Shown here: positions 1-7,798 of the stretch, piece after piece | How positions within the stretch are numbered: position 1 is the first letter of the stretch | How the letters are laid out: every line of letters begins with the position of its first letter | Origin: Hydrogenophaga sp. | Lineage (GTDB): Bacteria > Pseudomonadota > Gammaproteobacteria > Burkholderiales > Burkholderiaceae_C | Assembly (NCBI GenBank): GCA_018993155.1 | Contig: JAGKSX010000021.1 | Span: 1-41,732 of the forward strand | DNA length: 41,732 bases | Direction of reading: 5' to 3' | Translations under genes and position numbers: made by a program | The notes under the pieces: model-generated | What the model was told of the DNA's origin: nothing | Database searches by the model: none | What the model saw: only the letters and a program-made list of their open reading frames with translations

Positions 1-56
1 CCGAAGTGCAGCTCTTCGGCCAGCACGAGGAAGTAGCGCAGGTGGCGGAATTCCAT
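1..56 (-). CDS. LysR-family transcriptional regulator, N-terminus only (partial)
   Basis: Reading leftwards from the ATG at 56, the 18 codons in the window give [19 protein letters not shown]-type sequence, the typical opening of the LysR winged helix-turn-helix (helix 1, 'LRYF..VAEE.HF'). The rest lies outside the window. It is divergent from the glutaryl-CoA dehydrogenase gene with 100 bp between the two starts, and LysR regulators usually control a divergent neighbour, so a GcdR-like role in glutarate/lysine breakdown is a reasonable inference. Only the first 18 residues are seen; family assignment is good, function is inferred from position. Confidence 0.8.
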   Translation of the reverse strand, partial: MEFRHLRYFLVLAEELHF

Positions 57-156
57 GAATCTGAAATTTGTATGGATGAATACACCAACGATATTAGACA
101 GATATTCATCAGCCGTCGACAATCGCCGCATCGCCACCCGAACACCGGAGACAAGC
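57..156. promoter_or_regulatory. Divergent LysR/gcdH control region with inverted repeat
   Basis: This 100-bp divergent spacer is much richer in A+T than the flanking genes. It holds a perfect 8-bp inverted repeat, GATGAATA at 75-82 and TATTCATC at 103-110, separated by 20 bp. A further ATGAAT at 55-60 overlaps the LysR start codon and lies exactly 21 bp (two helical turns) before the ATGAAT at 76-81. Such phased half-sites are what LysR tetramers commonly bind. The gcdH ribosome site GGAG is at 147-150. No promoter hexamers were assigned with confidence. Confidence 0.5.
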
Positions 157-1341
157 ATGAGCACCCCCAAAGCCCGCTTCAGCTGGGAAGACCCGTTCCA
201 GCTCGACCAGCAACTGAGCGACGATGAGCGCCAGGTGCGCGACGCCGCCCACAGCTACTGCCAGGAAAAGCTGCTGCCGCGCGTGACCGAGGCCTTCCGC
301 CACGAAAAGACCGACGCCGCCATCTTCCGCGAGATGGGCTCGCTCGGCCTGCTGGGCCCGACCATCCCCGAGGCCTACGGCGGCAGCGGCCTGAACTACG
401 TCTGCTACGGGCTGGTGGCGCGCGAAGTGGAGCGCGTGGACTCGGGCTACCGCTCCATGATGAGCGTGCAGAGCTCGCTGGTGATGGTGCCCATCAACGA
501 ATTCGGCTCCGAGGCGCAGAAGCAGAAGTACCTGCCCAAGCTGGCCACCGGCGAGTGGATCGGCTGCTTCGGCCTGACCGAACCCAACCACGGTTCCGAC
601 CCCGGCAGCATGGTCACCCGCGCCAAGAAGGTGGCCGGCGGCTACAGCCTGTCCGGCGCCAAGATGTGGATCACCAACTCGCCGATCGCCGATGTGTTCG
701 TGGTCTGGGCCAAGGACGACGAAGGCGCGATCCGCGGCTTCATCCTGGACAAGGGCATGAAGGGCCTGAGCGCCCCGGCCATCCACAGCAAGGTGGGCCT
801 GCGCGCCTCCATCACCGGCGAGATCGTGCTGGACGAGGTGTTCTGCCCCGAAGAGAACGCCTTCCCCGAGGTGCGCGGCCTGAAAGGCCCGTTCACCTGC
901 CTCAACAGCGCGCGCTACGGCATCGCCTGGGGCGCGCTGGGTGCGGCGGAAGACTGCTACTTCCGCGCCCGCCAGTACGTGCTGGACCGCCAGCAGTTCG
1001 GCCGCCCGCTGGCCGCGAACCAGCTGATCCAGAAGAAGCTGGCCGACATGCTGACCGAAATCAGCCTGGGCCTGCAGGGCTGCCTGCGCCTGGGCCGCAT
1101 GAAGGACGAGGGCACGGCCGCCGTCGAGATCACCTCCATCCTCAAGCGCAACAGCTGCGGCAAGGCCCTGGACATCGCCCGCCTGGCGCGCGACATGATG
1201 GGCGGCAACGGCATCAGCGACGAGTTCGGCGTGGCGCGCCACCTGGTGAACCTGGAGGTGGTCAACACCTACGAGGGCACGCACGACATCCACGCCCTCA
1301 TCCTGGGCCGCGCGATCACCGGCATCCAGGCGTTTTCCTGA
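157..1341 (+). CDS. gcdH: Glutaryl-CoA dehydrogenase
   Basis: Acyl-CoA dehydrogenase flavoprotein of 394 residues that would oxidise and decarboxylate glutaryl-CoA to crotonyl-CoA in lysine, tryptophan and glutarate breakdown, passing electrons to ETF. The FAD/substrate region '[16 protein letters not shown]' and the C-terminal '[17 protein letters not shown]' are seen; the catalytic base is Glu373 of YEGT. The motif '[17 protein letters not shown]' carries the arginine that in glutaryl-CoA dehydrogenases binds the substrate's free carboxylate, separating it from other acyl-CoA dehydrogenases. An upstream in-frame ATG at 55 exists, but 157 is chosen because GGAG precedes it and the protein then matches the family's usual length of about 395. 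It stands alone, divergent from a LysR gene. Confidence 0.93.
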   Translation: MSTPKARFSWEDPFQLDQQLSDDERQVRDAAHSYCQEKLLPRVTEAFRHEKTDAAIFREMGSLGLLGPTIPEAYGGSGLNYVCYGLVAREVERVDSGYRSMMSVQSSLVMVPINEFGSEAQKQKYLPKLATGEWIGCFGLTEPNHGSDPGSMVTRAKKVAGGYSLSGAKMWITNSPIADVFVVWAKDDEGAIRGFILDKGMKGLSAPAIHSKVGLRASITGEIVLDEVFCPEENAFPEVRGLKGPFTCLNSARYGIAWGALGAAEDCYFRARQYVLDRQQFGRPLAANQLIQKKLADMLTEISLGLQGCLRLGRMKDEGTAAVEITSILKRNSCGKALDIARLARDMMGGNGISDEFGVARHLVNLEVVNTYEGTHDIHALILGRAITGIQAFS

Positions 1342-1367
1342 GCGCTGTGCCCGCAGGGCGCGGGCCC

Positions 1368-1382
1368 GCCGGTTGAGCCGGC
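1368..1382 (+). terminator. Possible weak hairpin after gcdH
   Basis: GCCGG (1368-1372) and CCGGC (1378-1382) can form a 5-bp stem with a TTGAG loop 26 bp past the gcdH stop. No T-tract follows, so intrinsic termination is doubtful; it may only be a chance GC hairpin. Confidence 0.25.
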
Positions 1383-1412
1383 AACTCGGTCGGATATGGG
1401 GGGTGGGGTATA

Positions 1413-1434
1413 TTACTAACCCACCGGTCATTAA
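1413..1434. promoter_or_regulatory. Predicted TetR operator upstream of the efflux operon
   Basis: An imperfect 22-bp palindrome ends six bases before the TetR start codon. Its arms are TTACTAACC (1413-1421) and GGTCATTAA (1426-1434), matching as TTA-x-T-x-ACC / GGT-x-A-x-TAA around a 4-bp centre. Site size and placement fit autoregulation by the TetR protein encoded immediately downstream. A TATATT stretch at 1409-1414 overlaps its left edge and could be a -10 element, so binding would block transcription; no convincing -35 was found. Confidence 0.6.
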
Positions 1435-1440
1435 AGCCCC

Positions 1441-2121
1441 ATGTCTGCCCCCACGCCCCTGACCTCCCCCGAATCCGACGCCGAACCGCGCCAGCGCCGC
1501 GCCCGGCGCAAGGAGGCGCGCCCGGGCGAATTGCTGGACGCGGCGCTGCGCCTGTTCGTTGAAAAGGGCTTCGCCGCCACCCGGGTGGAAGAAGTCGCCG
1601 CCCTGGCCGGCGTGTCCAAGGGCACCCTCTTCCTGTACTTCCCGAGCAAGGAAGAGCTGTTCAAGGCCGTGGTGCGCGAGAACCTGGCCGGGCGCTTTCC
1701 CGAGTGGAACGAGGAGCTCGACCACTTCGAGGGCGACAGCGCCGAGCTGGTGCGCTACTGCCTGCACACCTGGTGGGAGCGCGTGGGCATGACGCCCGCC
1801 TCCGGCATCACCAAGCTGGTGATGAGCGAGGCCGGCATGTTCCCCGAGATCGCGGCCTTCTACCAGAAGGAGGTGATCGAGCCCGGCCACGAACTGATCC
1901 GGCGCATCCTGCAGCGCGGCATCGACCGCGGCGAGTTCCGCCCGCTGTCCATGGACTACGCCGTCTACAGCCTGATCGCGCCCATGATCTTCGTGCTGAT
2001 GTGGAAACATTCCATGGCGCCCTGCTGCGCCTCGAACGAGACGCTGGACCCGATCGGCTTCATCGACAACCAGGTGGACCTGCTGCTGCACGGCATGCTC
2101 GCACCCAGCCCCACATCCTGA
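1441..2121 (+). CDS. TetR/AcrR-family transcriptional repressor of RND efflux operon
   Basis: Protein of 226 residues. An N-terminal arginine-rich stretch precedes a TetR helix-turn-helix at about residues 30-76 ('[20 protein letters not shown]', then '[20 protein letters not shown]'). The remaining roughly 150 residues are the helical ligand-binding and dimerisation domain. It starts the gene run TetR, adaptor, RND pump and lies 13 bp before the adaptor, so it very probably represses that operon and itself through the palindrome just upstream. The inducer cannot be read from sequence. The frame is unambiguous and the ATG sits just past the predicted operator. Confidence 0.88.
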   Translation: MSAPTPLTSPESDAEPRQRRARRKEARPGELLDAALRLFVEKGFAATRVEEVAALAGVSKGTLFLYFPSKEELFKAVVRENLAGRFPEWNEELDHFEGDSAELVRYCLHTWWERVGMTPASGITKLVMSEAGMFPEIAAFYQKEVIEPGHELIRRILQRGIDRGEFRPLSMDYAVYSLIAPMIFVLMWKHSMAPCCASNETLDPIGFIDNQVDLLLHGMLAPSPTS

Positions 2122-2134
2122 CCTCCAAGCCACC

Positions 2135-3280
2135 ATGAACGCTCCCCGCTCGCGCTCCACCTGGATCAAATGGCTCCTGCTGGCCGTGCTGGTGCTGGGT
2201 GTCGGCCTGGGCCTGGTGCGCGCGCTGGACAAGCGCAAGACCCAGGGCGAAACCGCGCGTGCGGCCGCCGAGGCGCTCAAGACCGCGCCGGTGTACACGC
2301 TCTCCGCGCGCGACGTGGTGGCCGTGCAGGCGCTGGAGCTGACGCAGACGGTGGGCCTCTCGGGCTCGGTGCAGGCCTTGCAGACGGCCGCCATCAAGGC
2401 GCGCACCGCCGGCGAGATCCAGGGCCTGAGCAAGCGCGAAGGCGACGCGGTGAAGGCCGGTGAGGTGGTGGCGCGCATCGACAGCACCGAGGCCGACGCA
2501 CGCGTGCGCCAGGCCACGCGGCAGGCCGAGTCGGCCCAGTCGCAGGTGGCGATCGCGCGGCGCACGCTGGACAACAACCAGGCTCTGGTGCGCCAGGGCT
2601 TCATCTCGGCCACCGCGCTGGAGACGGCCAGCGCCAACCTCGCCGGCGCCGAGGCCACGCACCAGGCCGCACTGGCCGCGCTGGACATCGCGAAGAAGGC
2701 CCTGGCCGACACCACGCTGCGCTCGCCCCTGAACGGCCAGATCTCGGCCCGCCTGGTGCAGAACGGCGAACGCGTGGGCGTGGACACGCGCGTGTTCGAC
2801 GTGGTGGACCTCTCGGCCTTCGAGATGGAGGCCGCCATCACCCCGGCCGACGCGGCGTCGGTGAAGGTGGGCCAGACGGCGAACCTGCGCGTCGAAGGCC
2901 TGGCCGAGCCGGTGCGGGCCACGGTCTCGCGCATCAACCCCAGCGTGCAGGCGGGCAGCCGCAGCGTGCTGGTGTACCTGCGCGTGCCGGCCGCCGAAGG
3001 CATGCGCCAGGGCCTGTTCGCGCAGGGCCAGATCGTCACCGGCGCGGTCAACGCGCTGGCGGTGCCGCTGTCCTCGGTGCGCAACGACAAGCCCCAGCCC
3101 TATGTGCAGGTGGTGCGCGAGAACAAGATCGCCCACGTGGTGCTGGACGGCGGCGCCACCGGCCTGCGCGGCAGCGAGCCCATGCGCGAGGTCAAGGGCC
3201 TGCAGGCCGGCGAGCCGGTGCTCAGCGCCCAGGCCGGCGCCATCCGCGAAGGCACGGCCGTGCGCCTGGCCACCCACTGA
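2135..3280 (+). CDS. RND efflux periplasmic adaptor (membrane fusion protein)
   Basis: HlyD/AcrA-type adaptor of 381 residues that would bridge the inner-membrane pump and an outer-membrane channel. Residues about 9-28 are a hydrophobic signal anchor ('WLLLAVLVLGVGLGLVRAL'). A biotinyl-lipoyl half ('GLSKREGDAVKAGEVVARID') follows, then an alanine-rich coiled-coil hairpin at about residues 120-185, the second lipoyl half ('LADTTLRSPLNGQISARLV') and a beta-barrel/membrane-proximal domain. There is no lipobox cysteine, so anchoring would be by the uncleaved helix. It lies 13 bp after the TetR gene and 12 bp before the pump gene, consistent with one transcript. Confidence 0.9.
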   Translation: MNAPRSRSTWIKWLLLAVLVLGVGLGLVRALDKRKTQGETARAAAEALKTAPVYTLSARDVVAVQALELTQTVGLSGSVQALQTAAIKARTAGEIQGLSKREGDAVKAGEVVARIDSTEADARVRQATRQAESAQSQVAIARRTLDNNQALVRQGFISATALETASANLAGAEATHQAALAALDIAKKALADTTLRSPLNGQISARLVQNGERVGVDTRVFDVVDLSAFEMEAAITPADAASVKVGQTANLRVEGLAEPVRATVSRINPSVQAGSRSVLVYLRVPAAEGMRQGLFAQGQIVTGAVNALAVPLSSVRNDKPQPYVQVVRENKIAHVVLDGGATGLRGSEPMREVKGLQAGEPVLSAQAGAIREGTAVRLATH

Positions 3281-3292
3281 GCGCGCCGCACC

Positions 3293-6200
3293 ATGTGGTT
3301 CACCCAGGTCTCGCTGCGCAACCCGGTCTTCGCCACCATGGTGATGATCGCCTTCGTGGTGCTGGGCCTGTTCTCGTTCCAGCGCCTGCAGGTGGACCAG
3401 TTCCCCAACATCGACTTCCCGGTGGTCGTGGTGCAGGTGGCCTACCCGGGCGCCTCGCCCGAGATCGTCGAGTCCGAGGTCACCAAGAAGGTCGAGGAGG
3501 CGGTCAACGCGATCGCGGGCGTCAACACCCTGACCTCGCGCAGCTACGAAGGCCAGTCCCTCGTCATCATCGAATTCCAGCTGACGGTGGACGGGCGCAA
3601 GGCGGCCGAGGACGTGCGCGAGAAGATCGCCATCCTGCGCCCGGTGTTCCGCGACGAAGTGGAAGAGCCGCGCGTGCTGCGCTTCGACCCGGCCAGCCGC
3701 TCGATCTGGTCGGTGGCCGTGATCCCCCAAGCCGTGGACGGCAAGGCCCCGAGCGCGGTGGAACTCACCACCTGGGCCGAGCAGGTCTTCAAGAAGCGGC
3801 TGGAGAACGTGCGCGGCGTGGGCTCGGTGACGCTGGTGGGTGCCACGCGGCGCGCCGTCAACATCGAGCTCGATCCCTCGGCCATGGAAGCGCTCGGCGT
3901 GACCACCGAACAGGTCAACGCCGCCGTGCGCAACGAGAACCAGGACCTGCCGGTCGGCACGCTCAAGACCGGTGAGGCCGAGCGCGTGGTGCAGGTGCTC
4001 TCGCGGCTGCAGAACCCGCAGGACTTCGAGCACATCATCGTCGCGCGCCGCGGCGGCCAGGCCGTGCGCCTGGGCCAGGTGGCGCGCGTGAGCGACGGCA
4101 CGCAGGAAGTGGAGAGCCTGGCGCTCTACAACGGCCAGCGCACCCTGCTGCTGCAGGTTCAGAAGGCGCAGGACGAGAACACCATCGCGGTGACCGACGG
4201 CCTCAAGGCCGCCGTGGCCGCCCTGGGCGCCGAGCTGCCGCCCGGCGTGCGGCTGGAGCAGATCGCCGACGGCTCGCGGCCGATCCGCGTCTCGGTCGAG
4301 AACGTGCGCCGCACGCTGATCGAAGGCGCGGTGCTCACCGTGCTGATCGTGTTCCTGTTCCTGAACTCCTGGCGCTCGACCGTCATCACCGGCCTCACGC
4401 TGCCGATCGCGCTGATCGGCACCTTCTTCTTCATGAACCTGTTCGGGTTCACCATCAACATGATCACGCTGATGGCACTCACGCTCTCGGTGGGTCTGCT
4501 GATCGACGACGCCATCGTGGTGCGCGAGAACATCGTGCGCCACGTACAGATGGGCAAGCGCCCGTTCGACGCGGCCATGGACGGCACGCAGGAGATCGGC
4601 CTGGCCGTGCTGGCCACCACGCTGTCCATCGTGGCGGTGTTCCTGCCCATCGGCTTCATGGGCGGCATCATCGGCAAGTTCTTCCATGAGTTCGGCATCA
4701 CCATGGTGGCGGCCGTGCTGATCTCCATGTTCGTGAGCTTCACGCTCGACCCGATGTTGTCCTCGGTCTGGCACGACCCCGAGATCGAGAAACACGGCCA
4801 CGCCGCCAGCGGCCCGAAGACCTTCTACGACCGCACCATCGGCCGCGTGACCGGCTGGTTCGACCGCTTCCAGGACGACCTGAGCCACACCTACCAGGGC
4901 ACGCTGCGCTGGTCGCTCAGGCACAAGCTGGCCACACTGGGCCTGGCCCTGGCCACCTTCGTGGGCAGCCTTTTCATCGTGCCGCTGCTGGGCACCGAGT
5001 TCGTGCCCACGGCCGACTTCTCCGAAACCTCGCTGAGCTTTCACACGCCGGTGGGCTCCTCACTGGAGGCCACCGAGGCCAAGACGCGCGAAGTCGAGGG
5101 CATCCTGCGCGAGTTCCCCGAGGTGAAGTACACGCTGTCCACGCTGAACACCGGCAACGCGCAGGGCACCATGTACGCCAGCATCTACGTGCGCCTGACC
5201 GACCGCCACCAGCGCACGCTGAGCGCGCTCGAGATGTCGGCGCGCCTGCGCGAGCGGCTGCGCGGCGTGCCCGGCATCACCGTGACCCACGTCGGCCTGC
5301 TCGACGCCGTGGGCGGCAACAAGCAGGTGGAGTTCTCGCTGCAGGGCGACGACCTGGCCGAGCTCGAACGCCTGACGCAGACCGTGATGGAGCGCATCCG
5401 CCCCATCGTCGGCCTGGTCGACCTGGACGCCAGCGTGAAGCCCAACAAGCCCACGGTGGACGTGAAGATGAAGCGCGACCTGGCGTCCGACGTGGGCGTG
5501 AGCGTGGCCACGGTGGGGGCCAGCCTGCGCACCCTGGTGGCTGGCACCACGGTGGGCAACTGGCGCGCCGCCGACGGCCAGAGCTACGACGTGAACGTGC
5601 GCCTGGCGCCCAGCGGGCGCGAGCGCGCGAGCGACCTGGAACAGCTGCCCTTCGTGGTCGGCACCGACAGCGACGGCACAGCGCGCGTGGTGCGCCTGGG
5701 CCAGGTGGCCGACGTGGTGGACGCCACCGGCCCCAACCAGATCAACCGCCGCAACCTCAACCGCGAGGTGTCGATCAACGCCAACGTCTACGGGCGCTCG
5801 CCGGGCGAGGTCTCGACCGAGATCCGCCAGGTGCTCGACAGCATCGCCTTCCCGCCCGGCTACCGATACGAATTCGGCGGCTCCACCAAGAACATGCAGG
5901 AATCCTTCGGCTACGCGCTCTCGGCGCTGGCCCTGGCCATCATCTTCATCTACATGATCCTGGCCAGCCAGTTCCAGAGCTTCCTGCAGCCGCTGGCACT
6001 CATGACCTCGCTGCCGCTCACGCTGATCGGTGTGGTGCTGACCCTGCTCATGTTCGGCTCGAGCATGAGCATGTTCTCGGTCATCGGCATCGTGCTGCTG
6101 ATGGGCCTGGTCACCAAGAACGCCATCCTGCTGGTCGATTTCGCGATCCGCGCGCGCGAGGGCCGCGCGGGCGAGCCGCCGATGGACCGCGAGTCCGCCC

Positions 6201-6475
6201 TGCTGCTGGCCGCGCGGGTGCGGCTGCGCCCCATCCTCATGACCACGCTGGCCATGGTGTTCGGCATGGTGCCGCTGGCGTTCGCGCTCACCGAAGGCTC
6301 GGAGCAGCGCGCGCCCATGGGCCAGGCCGTCATCGGCGGCGTCATCACCTCATCCCTGCTCACCCTGGTGGTGGTGCCGGTGGTCTATTGCTACATGGAC
6401 GACCTCGGCAACTGGTTCCGCCGCCGGCTCGGCCTGGCGATACCCCACCCCGTCCCCGACGGTCCCACTCCTTAA
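3293..6475 (+). CDS. RND-family multidrug efflux pump, inner-membrane subunit
   Basis: Hydrophobe/amphiphile efflux (HAE1) transporter of 1060 residues, the family's normal length, with 12 predicted membrane helices and two large periplasmic loops. The proton-relay pair is Asp405-Asp406 in 'SVGLLIDDAIVVREN', corresponding to Asp407/408 of AcrB. The second half carries the matching 'LMGLVTKNAILLVDFA' helix with the relay lysine. It would drive proton-coupled export from membrane or periplasm to an outer-membrane channel. Sequence character is nearer to MdtB/MdtC/CeoB-type pumps than to AcrB, but substrate is unknown. Its stop TAA lies inside a TAAAAT motif preceding the next gene. Confidence 0.93.
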   Translation: MWFTQVSLRNPVFATMVMIAFVVLGLFSFQRLQVDQFPNIDFPVVVVQVAYPGASPEIVESEVTKKVEEAVNAIAGVNTLTSRSYEGQSLVIIEFQLTVDGRKAAEDVREKIAILRPVFRDEVEEPRVLRFDPASRSIWSVAVIPQAVDGKAPSAVELTTWAEQVFKKRLENVRGVGSVTLVGATRRAVNIELDPSAMEALGVTTEQVNAAVRNENQDLPVGTLKTGEAERVVQVLSRLQNPQDFEHIIVARRGGQAVRLGQVARVSDGTQEVESLALYNGQRTLLLQVQKAQDENTIAVTDGLKAAVAALGAELPPGVRLEQIADGSRPIRVSVENVRRTLIEGAVLTVLIVFLFLNSWRSTVITGLTLPIALIGTFFFMNLFGFTINMITLMALTLSVGLLIDDAIVVRENIVRHVQMGKRPFDAAMDGTQEIGLAVLATTLSIVAVFLPIGFMGGIIGKFFHEFGITMVAAVLISMFVSFTLDPMLSSVWHDPEIEKHGHAASGPKTFYDRTIGRVTGWFDRFQDDLSHTYQGTLRWSLRHKLATLGLALATFVGSLFIVPLLGTEFVPTADFSETSLSFHTPVGSSLEATEAKTREVEGILREFPEVKYTLSTLNTGNAQGTMYASIYVRLTDRHQRTLSALEMSARLRERLRGVPGITVTHVGLLDAVGGNKQVEFSLQGDDLAELERLTQTVMERIRPIVGLVDLDASVKPNKPTVDVKMKRDLASDVGVSVATVGASLRTLVAGTTVGNWRAADGQSYDVNVRLAPSGRERASDLEQLPFVVGTDSDGTARVVRLGQVADVVDATGPNQINRRNLNREVSINANVYGRSPGEVSTEIRQVLDSIAFPPGYRYEFGGSTKNMQESFGYALSALALAIIFIYMILASQFQSFLQPLALMTSLPLTLIGVVLTLLMFGSSMSMFSVIGIVLLMGLVTKNAILLVDFAIRAREGRAGEPPMDRESALLLAARVRLRPILMTTLAMVFGMVPLAFALTEGSEQRAPMGQAVIGGVITSSLLTLVVVPVVYCYMDDLGNWFRRRLGLAIPHPVPDGPTP

Positions 6476-6493
6476 AATCTCGCGGTTCCCGCC
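6471..6493 (+). promoter_or_regulatory. TAAAATC-CGCGGTT motif, possible -10 region
   Basis: TAAAAT at 6473-6478, continuing TCTCGCGGTTCCCGCC, lies 56 bp before the methyltransferase start. A nearly identical motif (TAAAATCGCGGTTTCGCC) occurs at 34793-34810, 51 bp before ppnP. Common spacing to a start codon suggests a promoter -10 element plus initial transcribed sequence. No clear -35 is visible, so this is tentative. Confidence 0.35.
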
Positions 6494-6528
6494 GCCCCCT
6501 CGAAACACCGTTCCCACGAGTCGATGCC

Positions 6529-7236
6529 ATGACCACTTCCACCGCTCCCGCCCCCGCCCTCAGCCTGAGCCAGGCCCGTTTCAACATGATCGAGCAGCAG
6601 ATCCGACCCTGGGAGGTGCTCGACGCCCGGGTGCTCGCCCTGCTGGACCGCGTGCACCGCGAGCAGTTCGTGCCCGCCGCGCACCAGTCGCTGGCCTTCG
6701 CCGACATGGAACTGCCGCTGAACCACCCCGCGGTGGACGGCCAGGCGATGCTCGCGCCCAAGGTCGAGGCGCGCCTGCTGCAGGACCTCGCGCTCAAGCC
6801 CAGCGACAAGGTGCTCGAAATCGGCACCGGCAGCGGCCACATGGCGGCCCTGCTGGCCAGCCTCGCACAGCACGTGGTGAGCATCGAAATCGACGAGGCG
6901 CTGGCCCGCCTGGCGCGTGAGAACCTGCAGAAGGCCGGCATCACCAACGCCGAGGTGCGCTGCGCCGATGCCGCCGCCAAGGGCTTCGCGGCCTGCGCGG
7001 ATGGCGCGCCGTTCGACGCCATCGTGCTCAGTGGTTCGGTCGCCGAGATCCCCTCGGCGCTGCTGGACCTGCTGGCCCCAGGCGGCCGCCTGGGCGCGAT
7101 CGTCGGCTTCGAGCCCATGATGCGCGCGACCATCGTCACCCGCACCGGCGAGGCCGCCTTCCAGACCGCCCAGCCCTGGGACACCGTGGCCCCGCGCCTG
7201 CGCCACTTCCCGGAACCCTCGCGTTTCCGCTTCTGA
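6529..7236 (+). CDS. Divergent PIMT-like (protein-L-isoaspartate O-methyltransferase family) protein
   Basis: SAM-dependent methyltransferase fold of 235 residues. The SAM-binding glycine loop is 'VLEIGTGSGHMAALLA' (about residue 100) and acidic 'VVSIEIDEALA' follows. The N-terminus ('RVLALLDRVHREQFVPA') resembles protein-L-isoaspartate methyltransferases. The family signature loop (GQTISQP-type, holding the conserved serine) is replaced here by 'DGQAMLAPKVEARLL', and the usual 'VTAA' strand by 'IVLSGSVAEIP'. Genuine isoaspartate repair is therefore doubtful, although automatic annotation would probably call it Pcm. The start at 6529 is chosen over an upstream frame extension because it begins the conserved part. 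Next come a rhodanese and TolC. Confidence 0.75.
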   Translation: MTTSTAPAPALSLSQARFNMIEQQIRPWEVLDARVLALLDRVHREQFVPAAHQSLAFADMELPLNHPAVDGQAMLAPKVEARLLQDLALKPSDKVLEIGTGSGHMAALLASLAQHVVSIEIDEALARLARENLQKAGITNAEVRCADAAAKGFAACADGAPFDAIVLSGSVAEIPSALLDLLAPGGRLGAIVGFEPMMRATIVTRTGEAAFQTAQPWDTVAPRLRHFPEPSRFRF

Positions 7237-7270
7237 GCCCGGAAACCTTCCCCCGCCCACGGACGCCGCC

Positions 7271-7621
7271 ATGAACTCGATCACCCCCGCCCAACTGCCC
7301 GATTGGCTGAAGCAGGCCGCCGACCCCGCCGCACCACAGGCCCTGCCCGTCGTGCTGGACGTGCGCGAACCCTGGGAGCTGCAGACCGCTTCCGTGAAGC
7401 CCGAGGGCTTCGAGCTGCGCGCCATGCCCATGCGCACGGTGCCGGCGCGCCTGCTCGAACTCGACCGGCACCAGCCCATCGCCGTGCTGTGCCACCACGG
7501 CGGCCGCAGCGCGCAGGTGGTGCAGTTCCTGGAAGGCAACGGTTTCACGCATGTCGTGAACATCCATGGTGGCATCCATGCCTGGTCCCAAGAGCGCGAC
7601 CCGGGCATCCCGGTGTACTGA
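7271..7621 (+). CDS. Single-domain rhodanese-like sulfurtransferase
   Basis: Small cytoplasmic protein of 116 residues. 'VVLDVREPWEL' is the first rhodanese motif, and the active-site loop 'IAVLCHHGGRSAQVVQFL' presents the persulfide cysteine at about residue 77. The C-terminal 'VVNIHGGIHAWS' is also typical. Single-domain rhodaneses carry sulfane sulfur as protein persulfide to acceptors such as thiols or cyanide; the partner here is unknown. It lies 34 bp after the PIMT-like gene and before the TolC gene, separated from the latter by a hairpin repeat. Confidence 0.88.
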   Translation: MNSITPAQLPDWLKQAADPAAPQALPVVLDVREPWELQTASVKPEGFELRAMPMRTVPARLLELDRHQPIAVLCHHGGRSAQVVQFLEGNGFTHVVNIHGGIHAWSQERDPGIPVY

Positions 7622-7626
7622 GATGG

Positions 7627-7745
7627 AACACCCCCCTGCGCCGCTTCGCGGCTTCCCCCCTCTCTGGCGCGCCTTCGGCGCTTGGAGGGGGGACGGCATC
7701 TCGGGCCGGCGAAGCCGGACCCTTGATGCCCCTGGGGGGGTTGCC
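7627..7745 (+). repeat. Multi-hairpin intergenic repeat, copy R1 (longer variant)
   Basis: The rhodanese-TolC spacer holds a string of GC hairpins: CGCCGCTTCGCGGC-like, a CCCCCCTC...GAGGGGGG arm pair enclosing GGCGCGCCTTCGGCGC, GGCCGGCGAAGCCGG, and a GATGCCCC end. It opens with CACCCCCCTGCGCCGC, very like copy R3 (38413 onward). The layout matches short repeats common between genes in Comamonadaceae genomes. It may weaken read-through from the rhodanese gene into TolC or stabilise upstream RNA. No coding capacity seen. Confidence 0.7.
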
Positions 7746-7798
7746 TCTCGCATAGGCCTCTTCATTTCCTCGCACCGTCCCGCTCCAAGGAACACCGC

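Noticed and set aside
109-5044. Very long open frames on the minus strand (109-3090 and 2060-5044, near 990 codons each)
   Set aside because: They lie antisense to gcdH, the TetR gene, the adaptor and the RND pump; their translations are His/Arg/Gly/Ala-rich low-complexity sequence, as expected from GC-rich third-position bias.
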